A stretch of 64,000 nt of DNA from Herbiconiux sp. (GCF_023264895.1 NZ_JAHFUY010000024.1:1-64000); one strand, 5' to 3'. Positions 18,042 through 27,486 are shown, numbered from the stretch's first letter. Translations and numbers: made by a program. The notes: generated by a model not told the origin, from the letters alone.

Positions 18042-19031
18042 CTACTCGAAGCCCTCGGGGTTTCGGGGGGTGTAGGGGGACTCTAGGGACGCGAGCTCGT
18101 CGGGGGTGAGGGTGAGGGCGACGCTGGCTACCGCGTCGTCGATGTGGTGGGGTTTCGTGGCGCCGACGATGGGGGACGTGACCGCCGGCTGCTGGCGCGC
18201 CCAGGCGAGGGCCACCTGGGCGCGTGGGATGCCACGGGCCTCGGCCACCTGGGCGACCGCCTCGGTGATGGCGCGGTCGGCGTCTTCGGCCTGGTTGTAC
18301 ATCGACTGGGTCACGAGGTCGGTGCCGGTGCGCGACGTCTCCTCGCCCCAGGGGCGGGCGAGGCGGCCGCGGGCGAGTGGGCTCCAGGGCAGCACGCCCA
18401 CGCCCTGGTCGAGGGCATACGGGTGCATCTCCCGCTCCTCCTCGCGCTGAAGCAGGTTGTACTGGTCCTGCATCGAGACGAACCTCGTCCAGCCCCCGAG
18501 GTCGGCCGCGTGCTGCATCGTGGCGAACTGCCACGCCCACATCGACGAGGCCCCGATGTAGCGCGCCTTGCCCGACTTCACGACGTCGTGCAGCGCCTCC
18601 ATCGTCTCCTCCACCGGCGTCTCCGGGTCGAACCGGTGGATCTGGTAGAGGTCGACGTAGTCCGTTCCGAGTCGGCGCAGACTGTCGTCGATCGCGGTGA
18701 GGATGTGCCGGCGCGAGAGCCCGCCCCCGTTGGCCGAGGGGCGCGAGGGGAAGAACACCTTCGTGGCGATCTCGATCTCTTCGCGCTGCGCGATCTCGCC
18801 GAGCACACGGCCCACGATCTCCTCGCTCGTGCCGTCGGAGTACATGTCGGCGGTGTCGAAGGTCGTGATGCCGGCCTCGAGCGCGCGCTCGAAGAAGGGC
18901 CGGGACTCGGCCTCGGGCATGGTCCACGAGTGCGGCCCGCGGAGGGGCTCGCCGTAGCTCATGCAGCCGAGGACCACGGGCGAGATCTTCAGGCCTGAGC
19001 GGCCCAGACGGACGGGTTCCATGGTGTTCAT
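18042..19031 (-). CDS. Aldo/keto reductase
   Basis: 329 aa, a TIM-barrel NADPH-dependent oxidoreductase. The catalytic tetrad is visible: Asp and Tyr in DTADMYSDG, Lys in ATKVFF, and His in YQIHRFD. Late NADPH-binding segments (PIVGATKPHHIDDAVAS) are present, of the AKR type common among Gram-positive stress proteins. The ATG at 19029-19031 overlaps the BenE stop; a second in-frame ATG three codons on (MEPVRLG) has AAAGG at better spacing and may be the real start. The physiological carbonyl substrate is unknown. Last gene of the clp-region transcript. Confidence 0.92.
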   Translation of the reverse strand: MNTMEPVRLGRSGLKISPVVLGCMSYGEPLRGPHSWTMPEAESRPFFERALEAGITTFDTADMYSDGTSEEIVGRVLGEIAQREEIEIATKVFFPSRPSANGGGLSRRHILTAIDDSLRRLGTDYVDLYQIHRFDPETPVEETMEALHDVVKSGKARYIGASSMWAWQFATMQHAADLGGWTRFVSMQDQYNLLQREEEREMHPYALDQGVGVLPWSPLARGRLARPWGEETSRTGTDLVTQSMYNQAEDADRAITEAVAQVAEARGIPRAQVALAWARQQPAVTSPIVGATKPHHIDDAVASVALTLTPDELASLESPYTPRNPEGFE

Positions 19032-20206
19032 CCTTTCGCGACGGTGCGGGGAGTGCTCCGGCGCCCGGGGAAGGCGCTCCAGAGCATGACGACGCCGCCC
19101 ACCAGCAGACCCCAGAAGGCGGAGCCGATGCTGACGATGACGATGCCGGAGGCGGTGACGAGGAACGTGGCGATGGCCGGGATGCGATGGGCCGGGTCCT
19201 CCAGCGCCGAGACGACGGCGGTGACGAGCGCCCCGAGCAGAGCCAGCCCGGCCACGGCGGTGATGAGCACGGGAGGGGCGGCCGAGATGAGCGCCGTGGC
19301 GACGCCCGCCGCCAGGCCCAGCACGATGAACAGGATGCCGGAGGTGACGGTCGCGACCCACCGCTTCGACTTGTCGGGATGCGAGTCGGGACCGGCCATG
19401 AGCGCCGCCGTGATCGCGGCGAGGTTGACCGGGTGCCCGCCGAAGAACGAGCCCGCCATCGTGCCGAGGCCCGAGGCCAGGAGTGCCGGCCGAGGCGGCA
19501 CCGTGTAGCCGAAGGTCGACATCACGGCGAAGCCCGGCACGTTCTGCCCCGCCATCGTGACGATGAAGAGCGGCAGCCCGAGGCTCACGATCACGAGCGG
19601 GTCGAACTGCGGCACCACGAACGTGACCTGCGGCAGCAGGCTCGCGCCGGTGAGCGCGTTCGGGCCCGCACTCACGCCGATGCCCACGAGCGCCACGACC
19701 ATGGCGGCCGGCACCGCCCAGCGCGGGGCGGACCGGAAGAGCACGAGCCAGGTGAGGATGACCGGCAGCGCGAGCCACGGGATCTCGACCGCCGCCGTGA
19801 TGGGCGCGAGACAGATGGGGAACAGGATGCCGGCGAGCATCGCGCTCGCGAGCGGCTTCGGGATGCGCGTGATGGCGCGGCCGAGCGCCGGCCACAGCCC
19901 GCAGAGGAGGATGAGCGTGCCGCAGACGAGGAACGCGCCCACCGCCGCGCCGAAGTCGTCGGTGGTGGCGGCCGCGGCGACGAGGAGGGCCGCTCCGGGA
20001 GTCGACCACGCGAACGAGATCGGCATCCGGAACCGCCACGCGAGCAGGATGCAGCACAGTCCGCTGATGACGCACACCGCGAGCAGGCCGCTCGAGGCCT
20101 GCTGCTCGCTGGCCCCGACGGCCCTGAGGCCCGCGACGACCAGCACGAACGAACTGGCGAACCCGGTGAGGGCGGAGACGATCCCCGCCGAGATCGGCTG
20201 GATGAT
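19028..20206 (-). CDS. BenE-family benzoate/aromatic-acid:H+ symporter, with non-canonical start
   Basis: About 392 aa, a polytopic membrane protein with roughly twelve helices and the BenE/NCS2-like motifs PISFAWSTPGAALL and GGHPVNLAAITAAL. It probably takes up benzoate-like acids with protons. The coding frame carries no ATG, GTG or TTG where the family N-terminus lies (AGIVSALTGFASSF): the frame reads through two ATC codons at 20201-20206, just after the clpX TAG. The first canonical codon is a GTG at 20144-20146, which would remove half of the first helix. I place the start at the ATC because it gives the normal family length; this is inference. It overlaps the next gene by four bases. 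Confidence 0.8.
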   Translation of the reverse strand: MIQPISAGIVSALTGFASSFVLVVAGLRAVGASEQQASSGLLAVCVISGLCCILLAWRFRMPISFAWSTPGAALLVAAAATTDDFGAAVGAFLVCGTLILLCGLWPALGRAITRIPKPLASAMLAGILFPICLAPITAAVEIPWLALPVILTWLVLFRSAPRWAVPAAMVVALVGIGVSAGPNALTGASLLPQVTFVVPQFDPLVIVSLGLPLFIVTMAGQNVPGFAVMSTFGYTVPPRPALLASGLGTMAGSFFGGHPVNLAAITAALMAGPDSHPDKSKRWVATVTSGILFIVLGLAAGVATALISAAPPVLITAVAGLALLGALVTAVVSALEDPAHRIPAIATFLVTASGIVIVSIGSAFWGLLVGGVVMLWSAFPGRRSTPRTVAKG

Positions 20207-20208
20207 GG

Positions 20209-21486
20209 CTAGGCCGACTTCTCCTCGCGACGTGCCTTGCGCGGCACGATCGTGGGAGCTGCGTTCTCGAGCACGGCCTCGCGGGTGACGATCACGCCTG
20301 CCACCTCGTCGGTGGAGGGCACCTCGAACATGATGGGGCCGAGCACCTCCTCCATGATGGCGCGGAGGCCGCGAGCACCGGTCTGGCGGAGCACCGCGAG
20401 ATCGGCGATGGCCTCGAGGGCGTCGGTCTCGAACTCGAGCTCCACACCGTCGAGCTCGAACATGCGCTGGTACTGGCGCACGAGGGCGTTGCGCGGCTCC
20501 GTGAGGATCTGCATGAGCGCGGCCTGGTCGAGCGGGGTGACCGTGGTGACCACGGGGAGACGGCCGATGAACTCGGGGATGAGGCCGAACTTGTGCAGGT
20601 CTTCCGGCAGCACCTCGCCGAAGAGGTTGGCTTCGGCCTTCTTGCTGTAGAGCGGGGAGTTGAAGCCGATGCCGCGACGGCCCGCACGCTGGGAGATGAT
20701 CTCCTCGAGCCCCGAGAAGGCGCCCGCCACGATGAAGAGCACGTTCGTGGTGTCGATCTGGATGAACTCCTGGTGCGGGTGCTTGCGCCCGCCCTGCGGC
20801 GGCACGCTCGCCACGGTGCCCTCGAGGATCTTCAGCAGCGCCTGCTGCACGCCCTCGCCCGACACGTCGCGCGTGATCGACGGGTTCTCGGCCTTGCGGG
20901 CGATCTTGTCGACCTCGTCGATGTAGATGATGCCGGTCTCGGCGCGCTTCACGTCGTAGTCGGCGGCCTGGATGAGTTTCAGCAGGATGTTCTCGACGTC
21001 TTCGCCGACGTAGCCGGCCTCGGTGAGCGCCGTCGCATCCGCCACCGCGAACGGCACGTTGAGCCGCTTCGCCAGGGTCTGCGCCAGATAGGTCTTGCCG
21101 CAGCCGGTGGGGCCGATGAGCAGGATGTTGCTCTTGGCGATCTCGACCTCGGAGGCCTGCGCCTCGGCCGAGACGATGGCCGTGCGGGCCTTCGTGCGCT
21201 TGTAGTGGTTGTAGACGGCCACGCTCAGGGCGCGCTTCGCGGCATCCTGACCGATGACGTACTCCTCGAGGAAGGAGTAGATCTCTTTGGGCTTCGGGAG
21301 CTCGAACTCGCCGGCCGCTTCTTCGCTGGCCTCGGAGAGACGCTCCTCGATGATCTCGTTGCAGAGCTCGACGCACTCGTCGCAGATGTAGACGCCGGGC
21401 CCGGCGATGAGCTGCTGCACCTGCTTCTGGCTCTTTCCGCAGAACGAGCACTTGAGCAGATCGGCGCTCTCACCTATGCGTGCCAT
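20209..21486 (-). CDS. clpX: ClpX, ATP-dependent Clp protease ATP-binding subunit
   Basis: 425 aa, ATG start with GGAGG about seven bases upstream. The N-terminal C4 zinc domain is visible (CSFCGKSQ...CDEC, residues 13-40), then the AAA+ module with Walker A GPTGCGKT, Walker [11 protein letters not shown] and the ClpP-docking loop GIGFNSP. It unfolds substrates and feeds them to ClpP. It lies downstream of clpP1-clpP2 with one ATPase gene between, and has a separate upstream region with a TAGGCT -10 box, so it can also be transcribed on its own. Confidence 0.97.
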   Translation of the reverse strand: MARIGESADLLKCSFCGKSQKQVQQLIAGPGVYICDECVELCNEIIEERLSEASEEAAGEFELPKPKEIYSFLEEYVIGQDAAKRALSVAVYNHYKRTKARTAIVSAEAQASEVEIAKSNILLIGPTGCGKTYLAQTLAKRLNVPFAVADATALTEAGYVGEDVENILLKLIQAADYDVKRAETGIIYIDEVDKIARKAENPSITRDVSGEGVQQALLKILEGTVASVPPQGGRKHPHQEFIQIDTTNVLFIVAGAFSGLEEIISQRAGRRGIGFNSPLYSKKAEANLFGEVLPEDLHKFGLIPEFIGRLPVVTTVTPLDQAALMQILTEPRNALVRQYQRMFELDGVELEFETDALEAIADLAVLRQTGARGLRAIMEEVLGPIMFEVPSTDEVAGVIVTREAVLENAAPTIVPRKARREEKSA

Positions 21487-21516
21487 GCCCAGCCTCCTAA
21501 ACGCTGTCTTCTCACG

Positions 21517-21522
21517 AGCCTA
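21517..21522 (-). promoter_or_regulatory. Putative clpX -10 box
   Basis: TAGGCT on the minus strand (agccta on plus), about 30 bp before the clpX ATG, in the 91-bp gap after the upstream ATPase gene. No good -35 was seen. The box matches other -10 elements found in this window. Confidence 0.4.
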
Positions 21523-21577
21523 ACCCGAACGCCCGACACTGCTCGACAACCACGCAGGATTGGGCCGACACCCGTCG

Positions 21578-22309
21578 TCACTCGAGAAGGTGGCGCAGGT
21601 AGCGGCCCGGAGCCTCGAGGAAGCTCCGCCAGTGCTGCACGATCTCGAGCTGCTCCCACGTGGTCTCGCGGATGCCCCACTCCCCGAGCTCGAGGATCGT
21701 GGCGCCCGGGAGCGACGCCAGCACTGGCGAGTGCGTGGCGCAGACGATCTGCGCGCCCGCCTTCGCGAGGGAGTCGAGCTGGGCCATGTAGCGCAGCGTC
21801 GACTGGAACGACAGGGCCGCCTCCGGCTCGTCGAGACAGAAGAAGCCCGGCGAGTCGATCTTGCGCTCGAGCAGGGCGAGGAATGACTCGCCGTGACTCA
21901 TCTCGTGCAGATCGGCGTCCTGGTAGCCGAGCGACTCGAGGTAGCTGTAGTAGCCGTGCATGGTCTCGGCGCGGAGGAAGAAGCCCCACTTCGGTGACAC
22001 CAGGCCGCGCCGGAGCTTCAGCCACTCCCCCAGCGGCGACTCGCTCGAGCGCGTGGCGGCACCGCCGTTGCGGCTGCCGCCCTCGGCGGGGAAGCCGAAG
22101 GCCATGGCGATGCCCTCGAGCACCGTCGACTTGCCGCTGCCGTTCTCGCCCACCAGGAACGTGACGCCGGCGGGCAGCTCGAGCCCGCGGCCGAGCTGCG
22201 CGACCGCGGGGACCGTCATGGGCCACGAACCGGCGACAGCCGGGGCATCCGCGAAGAAGGAGATCTCGCGGATGGCCCGGCTGTCGTGCAACCAGTCCTG
22301 GTCGCCCAT
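21578..22309 (-). CDS. Predicted AAA ATPase (COG3910-like, SMC/RecF-type fold)
   Basis: 243 aa from the ATG giving GDQDWLHD; the frame is open upstream through the clpP2 end without support. It has Walker A GENGSGKSTVLEG, an ABC-like signature MSHGES and Walker B FFCLDEPEAALS followed by a conserved ATHSPVLASLPG. This is the compact ABC-type ATPase family COG3910, whose function is not established. It sits between clpP2 (17 bp away) and clpX, where most actinobacteria have nothing, so a link to protein quality control is possible but unproven. Confidence 0.85.
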   Translation of the reverse strand: MGDQDWLHDSRAIREISFFADAPAVAGSWPMTVPAVAQLGRGLELPAGVTFLVGENGSGKSTVLEGIAMAFGFPAEGGSRNGGAATRSSESPLGEWLKLRRGLVSPKWGFFLRAETMHGYYSYLESLGYQDADLHEMSHGESFLALLERKIDSPGFFCLDEPEAALSFQSTLRYMAQLDSLAKAGAQIVCATHSPVLASLPGATILELGEWGIRETTWEQLEIVQHWRSFLEAPGRYLRHLLE

Positions 22310-22326
22310 GTCGGTGCGGCGGCGGG

Positions 22327-22992
22327 TCAGCCGACCAGTGCCGGCACGTTCTTGCGCGACGAGAGCACCTGGTCGATGAGGCCGTACTCGAGGGCCTCGT
22401 TCGCCGACAGGATCTTGTCGCGGTCGATGTCCTTGTTGACCTCTTCGGGGCTGCGCTTGGAGTGGTGCGAGAGGGTGGTCTCGAGCCACGAGCGCATGCG
22501 CAGGATCTCGCGCGCCTGGATCTCGATGTCCGACGCCTGGCCGCCGCCCTGGCCGGTGGCCGGCTGGTGGATGAGGATGCGGGCGTTCGGGAGGGCGAGA
22601 CGCTTGCCGGGGCTGCCGGCCGCGAGCAGCACGGCGGCGGCGGAGGCCGCCTGGCCGAGGCACACGGTCTGGATCTGCGGGCGCACGTACTGCATCGTGT
22701 CGTAGATCGCGGTCATCGCGGTGAAGGAGCCACCGGGCGAGTTGATGTACATCTCGATGTCGCGGTCGGGATCCTGCGACTCGAGCACGAGCAGCTGGGC
22801 CATCACGTCATCGGCCGACGCGTCGTCGATCTGCACGCCGAGGAAGATGATGCGATCCTCGAACAGCTTCGCGTACGGGTCCTGGCGCTTGAAGCCGTAG
22901 GCCGTGCGCTCCTCGAAGCTCGGCAGGATGTAGCGGTCGGTCGGCATGGTGCCGTTGCCGTAGGCGCTCGCACCGAAAGTGGGGGTTTCCAT
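22327..22992 (-). CDS. clpP2: ClpP2, ATP-dependent Clp protease proteolytic subunit
   Basis: 221 aa. The serine protease triad is visible: Ser in [12 protein letters not shown], His in ARILIHQP and Asp in [16 protein letters not shown] and the oligomerisation segments are normal. The protein starts METPTFGAS, an N-terminal extension typical of the second actinobacterial ClpP. It should form a mixed tetradecamer with ClpP1 encoded 36 bp upstream. Confidence 0.96.
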   Translation of the reverse strand: METPTFGASAYGNGTMPTDRYILPSFEERTAYGFKRQDPYAKLFEDRIIFLGVQIDDASADDVMAQLLVLESQDPDRDIEMYINSPGGSFTAMTAIYDTMQYVRPQIQTVCLGQAASAAAVLLAAGSPGKRLALPNARILIHQPATGQGGGQASDIEIQAREILRMRSWLETTLSHHSKRSPEEVNKDIDRDKILSANEALEYGLIDQVLSSRKNVPALVG

Positions 22993-23028
22993 GAGTTCTC
23001 TTTACCTGTTCTCTCGAAAGATCCGGTG

Positions 23029-23622
23029 CTAGTTGTCTGCTTCGATGGTGCCGCCGCCGCCGACGACGTCGGTGGCGAACTCGCGCACGTGGTCGACGAA
23101 GCCGTACTCGAGGGCCTCCTGCGCGCTGAACCAGCGGTCGCGGTCGCCGTCTTCGTTGACCTGCTCGACGGTCTTGCCCGTCTGGTCTGCGGTGATCTGG
23201 GCGAGGGTGTTCTTCATGCTCAGGATGAGCTGGGCCTGGGTCTGGATGTCGCTCGCGGTGCCGCCGAAGCCGCCGTGCGGCTGGTGCAGGAGCACGCGGG
23301 CGTTGGGCGTGATGTAGCGCTTGCCCTTGGTGCCGCTCGTGAGGAGGAACTGGCCCATGGAGGCCGCCATCCCGATGCCCACGGTCACGATGTCGTTCGG
23401 CACGAACTTCATCGTGTCGTAGATCGCCATGCCGGCCGTGATCGAGCCGCCGGGCGAGTTGATGTAGAGGTAGATGTCGCGCTCGGGGTCCTCGGCCGCC
23501 AGGAGCAGGATCTTGGCGCAGATCTCGTTGGCGTTGTCGTCACGCACCTCGGATCCGAGCCAGATGATGCGGTCCTTCAGCAGTCGGTCGAAGACGCTGG
23601 ATGGGAGAGCCTGTTCGGCCAT
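23029..23622 (-). CDS. clpP1: ClpP1, ATP-dependent Clp protease proteolytic subunit
   Basis: 197 aa with GGAG about eight bases before the ATG. Triad: Ser in [11 protein letters not shown], His in ARVLLHQPH, Asp in [19 protein letters not shown] is present. First gene of the clpP1-clpP2 pair. Upstream lies a 105-bp region with a TAGATT -10-like box (plus strand 23655-23660) and a GTTCGCC half-site resembling one arm of a ClgR operator; the second arm is not convincing. Confidence 0.96.
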   Translation of the reverse strand: MAEQALPSSVFDRLLKDRIIWLGSEVRDDNANEICAKILLLAAEDPERDIYLYINSPGGSITAGMAIYDTMKFVPNDIVTVGIGMAASMGQFLLTSGTKGKRYITPNARVLLHQPHGGFGGTASDIQTQAQLILSMKNTLAQITADQTGKTVEQVNEDGDRDRWFSAQEALEYGFVDHVREFATDVVGGGGTIEADN

Positions 23623-23727
23623 GTGTGTCGCTCCAATTCGCTTGCAGTGGTTTGAATCTACTGGAGCCGTCCCGCCTCGGCGCCCGTGTTCGCCGTCGGC
23701 AGAGTCCGGCGCCGGATCGGCCGCCTC

Positions 23728-24597
23728 TCAGCCGACCAGGAAGAACGGCGGCCAGCTCGGATTGTGGGCCCGCGCGATGACGAGGAAGACCACCGCGTCG
23801 AACAGCAGGTGCACCGTGACCACGTAGGCGAGCGACCTCGTGCGCACGAAGATGAAGCCCTGCAGCAGGGCGAACGGGATGGTGAGGAGGGGGCCCCAGG
23901 CCTGGTAGCCGAGCTCCCAGAGGAACGAGACGAACACGATGGTCTGCAGCAGGTTCGCGGCCCAGAACGGGAAGTGGCGGCGCAGCAGGGCGAAGATCGT
24001 GCAGATGAAGAAGAGCTCGTCCCAGGTGCCCACGGCGTTCACGCCCACGAAGAGCCGGGCGAGCTCCGAGGGCTCGGCCACGGTGGGCCAGTTGAGGTAG
24101 ACGCCCGAGGTGATGAAGTAGAACGGCAGGATGAACCAGCCCAGACCGATCACGAGGGCGATGTAGCCCCAGTGGAACCGGCCCCACCGGCCGCCTCCAC
24201 GCCACGGGAAGCGGATGGCGTGGTCCTTGAAGACGAAGCGCGAGATGAGGTAGGGCGCGGCCACCGCGACCGCGAGCACCGAGCCCATCAGCACCATGTT
24301 GCCCCAGCCGATGTCAGCCTTGACCGAGATGGTGCTCACGATGCTCTGGCCGAGCGCCACCAGGAAGAGGTCGCGGCCGAGCCCGGCCGTGGTGAGCCCG
24401 CGCCGCTCGAGCAGGAAGGCGAGGCCGACACCCAGCACGAGCATCGTGTAGCCCGGGATCGGTGTCAGCAGCGCGAAGATGAAGAACGCCGCCGCGCACA
24501 CGAGGAAGGCCGGCACGAGCCCCCAGTTCGCCCAGCGGCGATCACCGTCGTCGAGCGCGTGGGGATGGGCGGGGGCGTCTTTCGTCGGCGCGGCCAT
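23728..24597 (-). CDS. CPBP family intramembrane metalloprotease
   Basis: 289 aa, seven to eight predicted membrane helices. The Abi/CPBP motifs appear as WDELFFICTIFALLRRH (the usual Glu-Glu is Asp-Glu here) and the later HLLFDAVVF motif. CPBP proteins are related to the prenyl-protease Rce1, and the bacterial members act in bacteriocin self-immunity or protein processing. It lies between tig and clpP1 and is separated from tig by a strong terminator, so it is probably transcribed from its own promoter: a weak CACACT box six bases before the ATG. Whether the DE substitution keeps activity is unknown. Confidence 0.82.
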   Translation of the reverse strand: MAAPTKDAPAHPHALDDGDRRWANWGLVPAFLVCAAAFFIFALLTPIPGYTMLVLGVGLAFLLERRGLTTAGLGRDLFLVALGQSIVSTISVKADIGWGNMVLMGSVLAVAVAAPYLISRFVFKDHAIRFPWRGGGRWGRFHWGYIALVIGLGWFILPFYFITSGVYLNWPTVAEPSELARLFVGVNAVGTWDELFFICTIFALLRRHFPFWAANLLQTIVFVSFLWELGYQAWGPLLTIPFALLQGFIFVRTRSLAYVVTVHLLFDAVVFLVIARAHNPSWPPFFLVG

Positions 24598-24641
24598 GCC
24601 CCCAGTGTGACGGTGTCGGGAGCATCCCGCACGCCCTCACG

Positions 24642-24678
24642 CGAAAGGGCCCGCATCCGCTGGATGCAGGCCCTTTCG
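24642..24678 (-). terminator. Strong terminator after tig
   Basis: cgaaagggcc and ggccctttcg pair as the outer stem, and gcatcc/ggatgc continue it around a three-base loop, giving about 16 pairs with a single opposed base pair out of register. It lies 17 bases after the tig stop on the minus strand. The CTTTCG end gives a short T-rich edge. Confidence 0.85.
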
Positions 24679-24694
24679 GAACGGGGTGTCGCGA

Positions 24695-26059
24695 CTAGTG
24701 CGAGTGGCCCTCGTGGTCGTCGTGGTCGTGACCGGCCGGCTCGTCGGCGGCGTCGAGGAGGTTGTCGCCCTCTTCGTCGTCGGCCGCGAGGGTCGTGAAC
24801 TCGGAGATGTCGACGGCCTTGCCGTCGGTGTCGACGACCTTGGCCTTCGACAGCACGATGGCGAGGGCCTTGTTGCGGGCCACCTCGGCCACCATCGCCG
24901 GGATCTGGTTGGACTCGGAGAGGATCTTGACGAACTCGTTGGGCTCCATGCCGTACTGGGCGGCGGACTGCACGAGGTACTGGGTCAGCTCGTCCTGCGA
25001 GACCTTGACCTGCTCCTTGTCGACGACCGCGTCGAGCAGGATCTGGGTCTTGAAGGTGTTCGTCGACGACTCGGTGACCTCGGCGCGGTGCTCGTCGTCC
25101 TCGAGGCGGTTCTCGCCCTCGAGGTGGCGGTGCACCTCGTCTTCGATGAGCGCGGGCGGAACCGGGATCTCCACCTTCTCGAGGAGCGACTCCACGATCT
25201 TGGTGCGGGCCTCGGAGGCCTGGCCGAACGCCTTCTGCTTCTCGACCTGCTCCTTGAGCGACTTCTTCAGCTCGTCGAGCGTGTCGAACTCGCTCGCGAT
25301 CTGGGCGAAGTCGTCGTCGGCCTCGGGGAGCTCGCGCTCCTTGACGGCGTTGAGGGTGACGGTCACGAGGGCGTCGCGTCCGGCGTACTCGCCGCCGAGC
25401 AGCGGGGCCTCGAACGTAGTGGTCTCACCGGCGGTGAGGGTGTCGAGGGCCTCGTCGATGCCCTCGAGCAGCTCTCCCGAGCCGATCTCGTAGGAGATGC
25501 CGGAGGCGGTGTCGACCTCGACGTCGTCGACCGTGGCCACGAGGTCGAGCTGGGCGAAGTCGCCCTTCTTGGCGGGGCGCTCGACCGTGACGAGGGTGCC
25601 GAAGCGGCTGCGCAGGCGCTCGAGCTCGTCGTCGACGTCGCTGTCGGCGACGACGGCGGGCTCCACGGCCACCTCGAAGCCCTCGTAGTCGGGCAGCTCG
25701 ATCTCGGGGCGCACGTCGACCTCGATGGCGAGTTCGAGGTCACCGGAGAAGTCGGCGGCCTTGGGCCACTCGACGATGTCGGCCTGCGGGCGGCCGAGCG
25801 GGCGCAGCTCGTTCTCGGTCACGGCCTCGCGGTAGAAGCGGTCGAGGCCGTCGTTGACGGCGTGCTCGAGCACGGCTTCCTTGCCGACGCGCTGGTTGAT
25901 GATGGGCGGCGGAACCTTGCCCTTGCGGAAGCCGGGGATGTTGATCTGCTCAGCGATGTGGCTGTAGGCGTGATCGATGCTGGGCTTCAGCTCATCGGGG
26001 GTGACGAAGATCTGGATCTTCACGCGGGTGGGGCTGAGCTTTTCGACCGAGGTCTTCAC
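24695..26059 (-). CDS. tig: Trigger factor, ribosome-associated chaperone and peptidyl-prolyl isomerase
   Basis: 454 aa with the GTG at 26057-26059; AGGAGA lies about eight bases upstream, and the open frame further upstream runs through tRNA-Pro. The ribosome-binding signature is intact ([11 protein letters not shown] near residue 40), followed by the PPIase domain ([16 protein letters not shown]) and the helical arms. The C-terminus carries an unusual acidic, His-rich tail ending [13 protein letters not shown], a likely metal-binding extension. tRNA-Pro lies 40 bp upstream in the same orientation. Confidence 0.95.
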   Translation of the reverse strand: MKTSVEKLSPTRVKIQIFVTPDELKPSIDHAYSHIAEQINIPGFRKGKVPPPIINQRVGKEAVLEHAVNDGLDRFYREAVTENELRPLGRPQADIVEWPKAADFSGDLELAIEVDVRPEIELPDYEGFEVAVEPAVVADSDVDDELERLRSRFGTLVTVERPAKKGDFAQLDLVATVDDVEVDTASGISYEIGSGELLEGIDEALDTLTAGETTTFEAPLLGGEYAGRDALVTVTLNAVKERELPEADDDFAQIASEFDTLDELKKSLKEQVEKQKAFGQASEARTKIVESLLEKVEIPVPPALIEDEVHRHLEGENRLEDDEHRAEVTESSTNTFKTQILLDAVVDKEQVKVSQDELTQYLVQSAAQYGMEPNEFVKILSESNQIPAMVAEVARNKALAIVLSKAKVVDTDGKAVDISEFTTLAADDEEGDNLLDAADEPAGHDHDDHEGHSH

Positions 26060-26099
26060 GTTGGGTCTCTCCTGATGGTTTCTGTGGTTCGGTGTCGTG

Positions 26100-26174
26100 T
26101 CGGGGCGACAGGATTCGAACCTGCGACCTCCCGCTCCCAAAGCGGGCGCTCTAGCCAAGCTGAGCTACGCCCCG
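26100..26174 (-). tRNA. tRNA-Pro (anticodon TGG)
   Basis: The minus strand folds into a full cloverleaf: acceptor CGGGGCG/CGCCCCG, D-arm GCTC...GAGC, anticodon stem CCCGC/GCGGG with loop TTTGGGA (anticodon TGG), and T-arm GCAGG TTCGAAT CCTGT. The discriminator is A and CCA is not encoded. Confidence 0.96.
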
Positions 26175-26194
26175 GTGGCGAAATGGCCTCGGCA

Positions 26195-26222
26195 ACTCTA
26201 CCGCACGCCCGACACTGGTCAC
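26195..26222 (-). promoter_or_regulatory. tRNA-Pro promoter
   Basis: On the minus strand GTGACC (plus 26217-26222) and TAGAGT (plus 26195-26200) are separated by 16 bases, and the tRNA begins 21 bases beyond the -10. The tig gene may share this transcript because no second promoter was seen before it. Confidence 0.5.
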
Positions 26223-26278
26223 ACAGCGCCTTCGAAGCTGTACTACGATGTTGCGAGTGCCCGGCTCACGCCGTGCCC

Positions 26279-26352
26279 GGGGATGTAGCTCAATGGTAGA
26301 GCCTCAGTCTTCCAAACTGATCACGCGGGTTCGATTCCCGTCATCCCCTCCA
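26279..26352 (+). tRNA. tRNA-Gly (anticodon TCC)
   Basis: Cloverleaf on the plus strand: acceptor GGGGATG/CATCCCC, D-arm GCTC...GAGC, anticodon stem TCAGT/ACTGA with loop CTTCCAA (anticodon TCC), T-arm CGGG TTCGATT CCCG. Discriminator T at 26349, followed by an encoded CCA (26350-26352). Confidence 0.95.
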
Positions 26353-26365
26353 GACAGACGACGCT

Positions 26366-27439
26366 CTACTGCGTGAAGCGCGAGGGCAGGTACTCCGGCC
26401 CGGGAGCCACCTGGTAGACGACCGCGGCGGAGGCGTCGGCGGCGGCCGGGAACGAGTAGCCCTCGATCGAGGTGACCGTCTGGCCCGCGGCGATCGTGGC
26501 GACCGGCGGGACACCGGGCATCGAGTTGGCCTCGTCGACGACCACGCTGCCCGGCTGGCCGTCGGCTGTCACGAGCGTGAACGGGAAGAGCTCGTAGTCG
26601 GCCTCGGTGCCGTTGTAGATCGTGACCGTGAACGAGAGGGCGAGGTCGCCCTCGAGCCCGGCGGCGTCGGCCGAGGGGGTGAACGGCAGCGGCTCGCTCA
26701 CGGCGATCTGCATGCCGTCGTCGTAGGTGACGGTCTGGCCGAAGGTCGCGGGGACCGACTCGACGGCCGTCGCATCCGGAGCCTGGTCCGTGGGCGCGGG
26801 AGCAGGCGCGACTCCGCCGCCACCGACGGATGAGAGGAGGCCCGCCGTGTAGACGAGGGCGAGCACGATCGAGAGCACGAACGCGAGGCCGGAGATGACG
26901 GTGCCCGCGAGAGCGAGCGTCCGGGGCCGACGCCGACGGATGAGGGCGACCGCACCGAGCACGACTCCCGCGACCGCGAGCAGCCAGGCCCCGTAGTTGA
27001 CGATCGGGACGAACGCGAGGGCCAGGGCGACGATCCCCACCACGACGGCGGCGACGACCAGTGGGCTCACCCGGCTGCCGCGAGCAGGCTCCGGCGGGCG
27101 GGAGGAACCACGGCGGGGCTCGTGGCGGCTGCGGACCGTCTTGACGTACGGAGTCTGTGCAGGGGCGGGCCGTGCAGCGGCGGTTGTCGGAGCATTCACC
27201 GGAGGAAGGCTGGGCACAGGCCACCCCGTGCCTACAGGTGGGACGCCCTCCAGCGGGCTCGCCGGCGGCGCATCCGGGTCGACCCCGCGCGGCAGCGGGG
27301 GCAGTGCGGGGTTCTTCGGCGCCGCAACCGCGGGAGCACCGGCCGGCGACGCCGGGGCCGCCTCGACCGCTCCGGTCGAGTATCCCGACGGGAGCTCCGG
27401 GACCGGCGGGAGGTCGGAGGGCGGTGGCGCGTTCGTCAT
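26366..27439 (-). CDS. DUF4190-type membrane protein with extracellular domain
   Basis: 357 aa, ATG at 27437-27439. About residues 1-110 are Pro/Ala-rich and disordered. Then come two closely spaced helices of the DUF4190 type (VVAAVVVGIVALALAFVPIV and the following segment to RRRRPRT), a third helix, and an extracellular C-terminal domain from about residue 215. That domain is DUF4352-like (LALSFTVTIYNGTEADYELF), a fold common on actinobacterial lipoproteins. Its role is unknown. It is convergent with tRNA-Gly and divergent from the next gene. Confidence 0.82.
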   Translation of the reverse strand: MTNAPPPSDLPPVPELPSGYSTGAVEAAPASPAGAPAVAAPKNPALPPLPRGVDPDAPPASPLEGVPPVGTGWPVPSLPPVNAPTTAAARPAPAQTPYVKTVRSRHEPRRGSSRPPEPARGSRVSPLVVAAVVVGIVALALAFVPIVNYGAWLLAVAGVVLGAVALIRRRRPRTLALAGTVISGLAFVLSIVLALVYTAGLLSSVGGGGVAPAPAPTDQAPDATAVESVPATFGQTVTYDDGMQIAVSEPLPFTPSADAAGLEGDLALSFTVTIYNGTEADYELFPFTLVTADGQPGSVVVDEANSMPGVPPVATIAAGQTVTSIEGYSFPAAADASAAVVYQVAPGPEYLPSRFTQ

Positions 27440-27486
27440 CGGATTCAGTGTGTCACGGCCCGGTGCGGCCCGGGCACCGGCCCGCG

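Noticed and set aside
23688-23694. GTTCGCC in the clpP1 upstream region as a ClgR operator
   Set aside because: Only one arm resembles the published box; the second arm does not match, so I do not call an operator.
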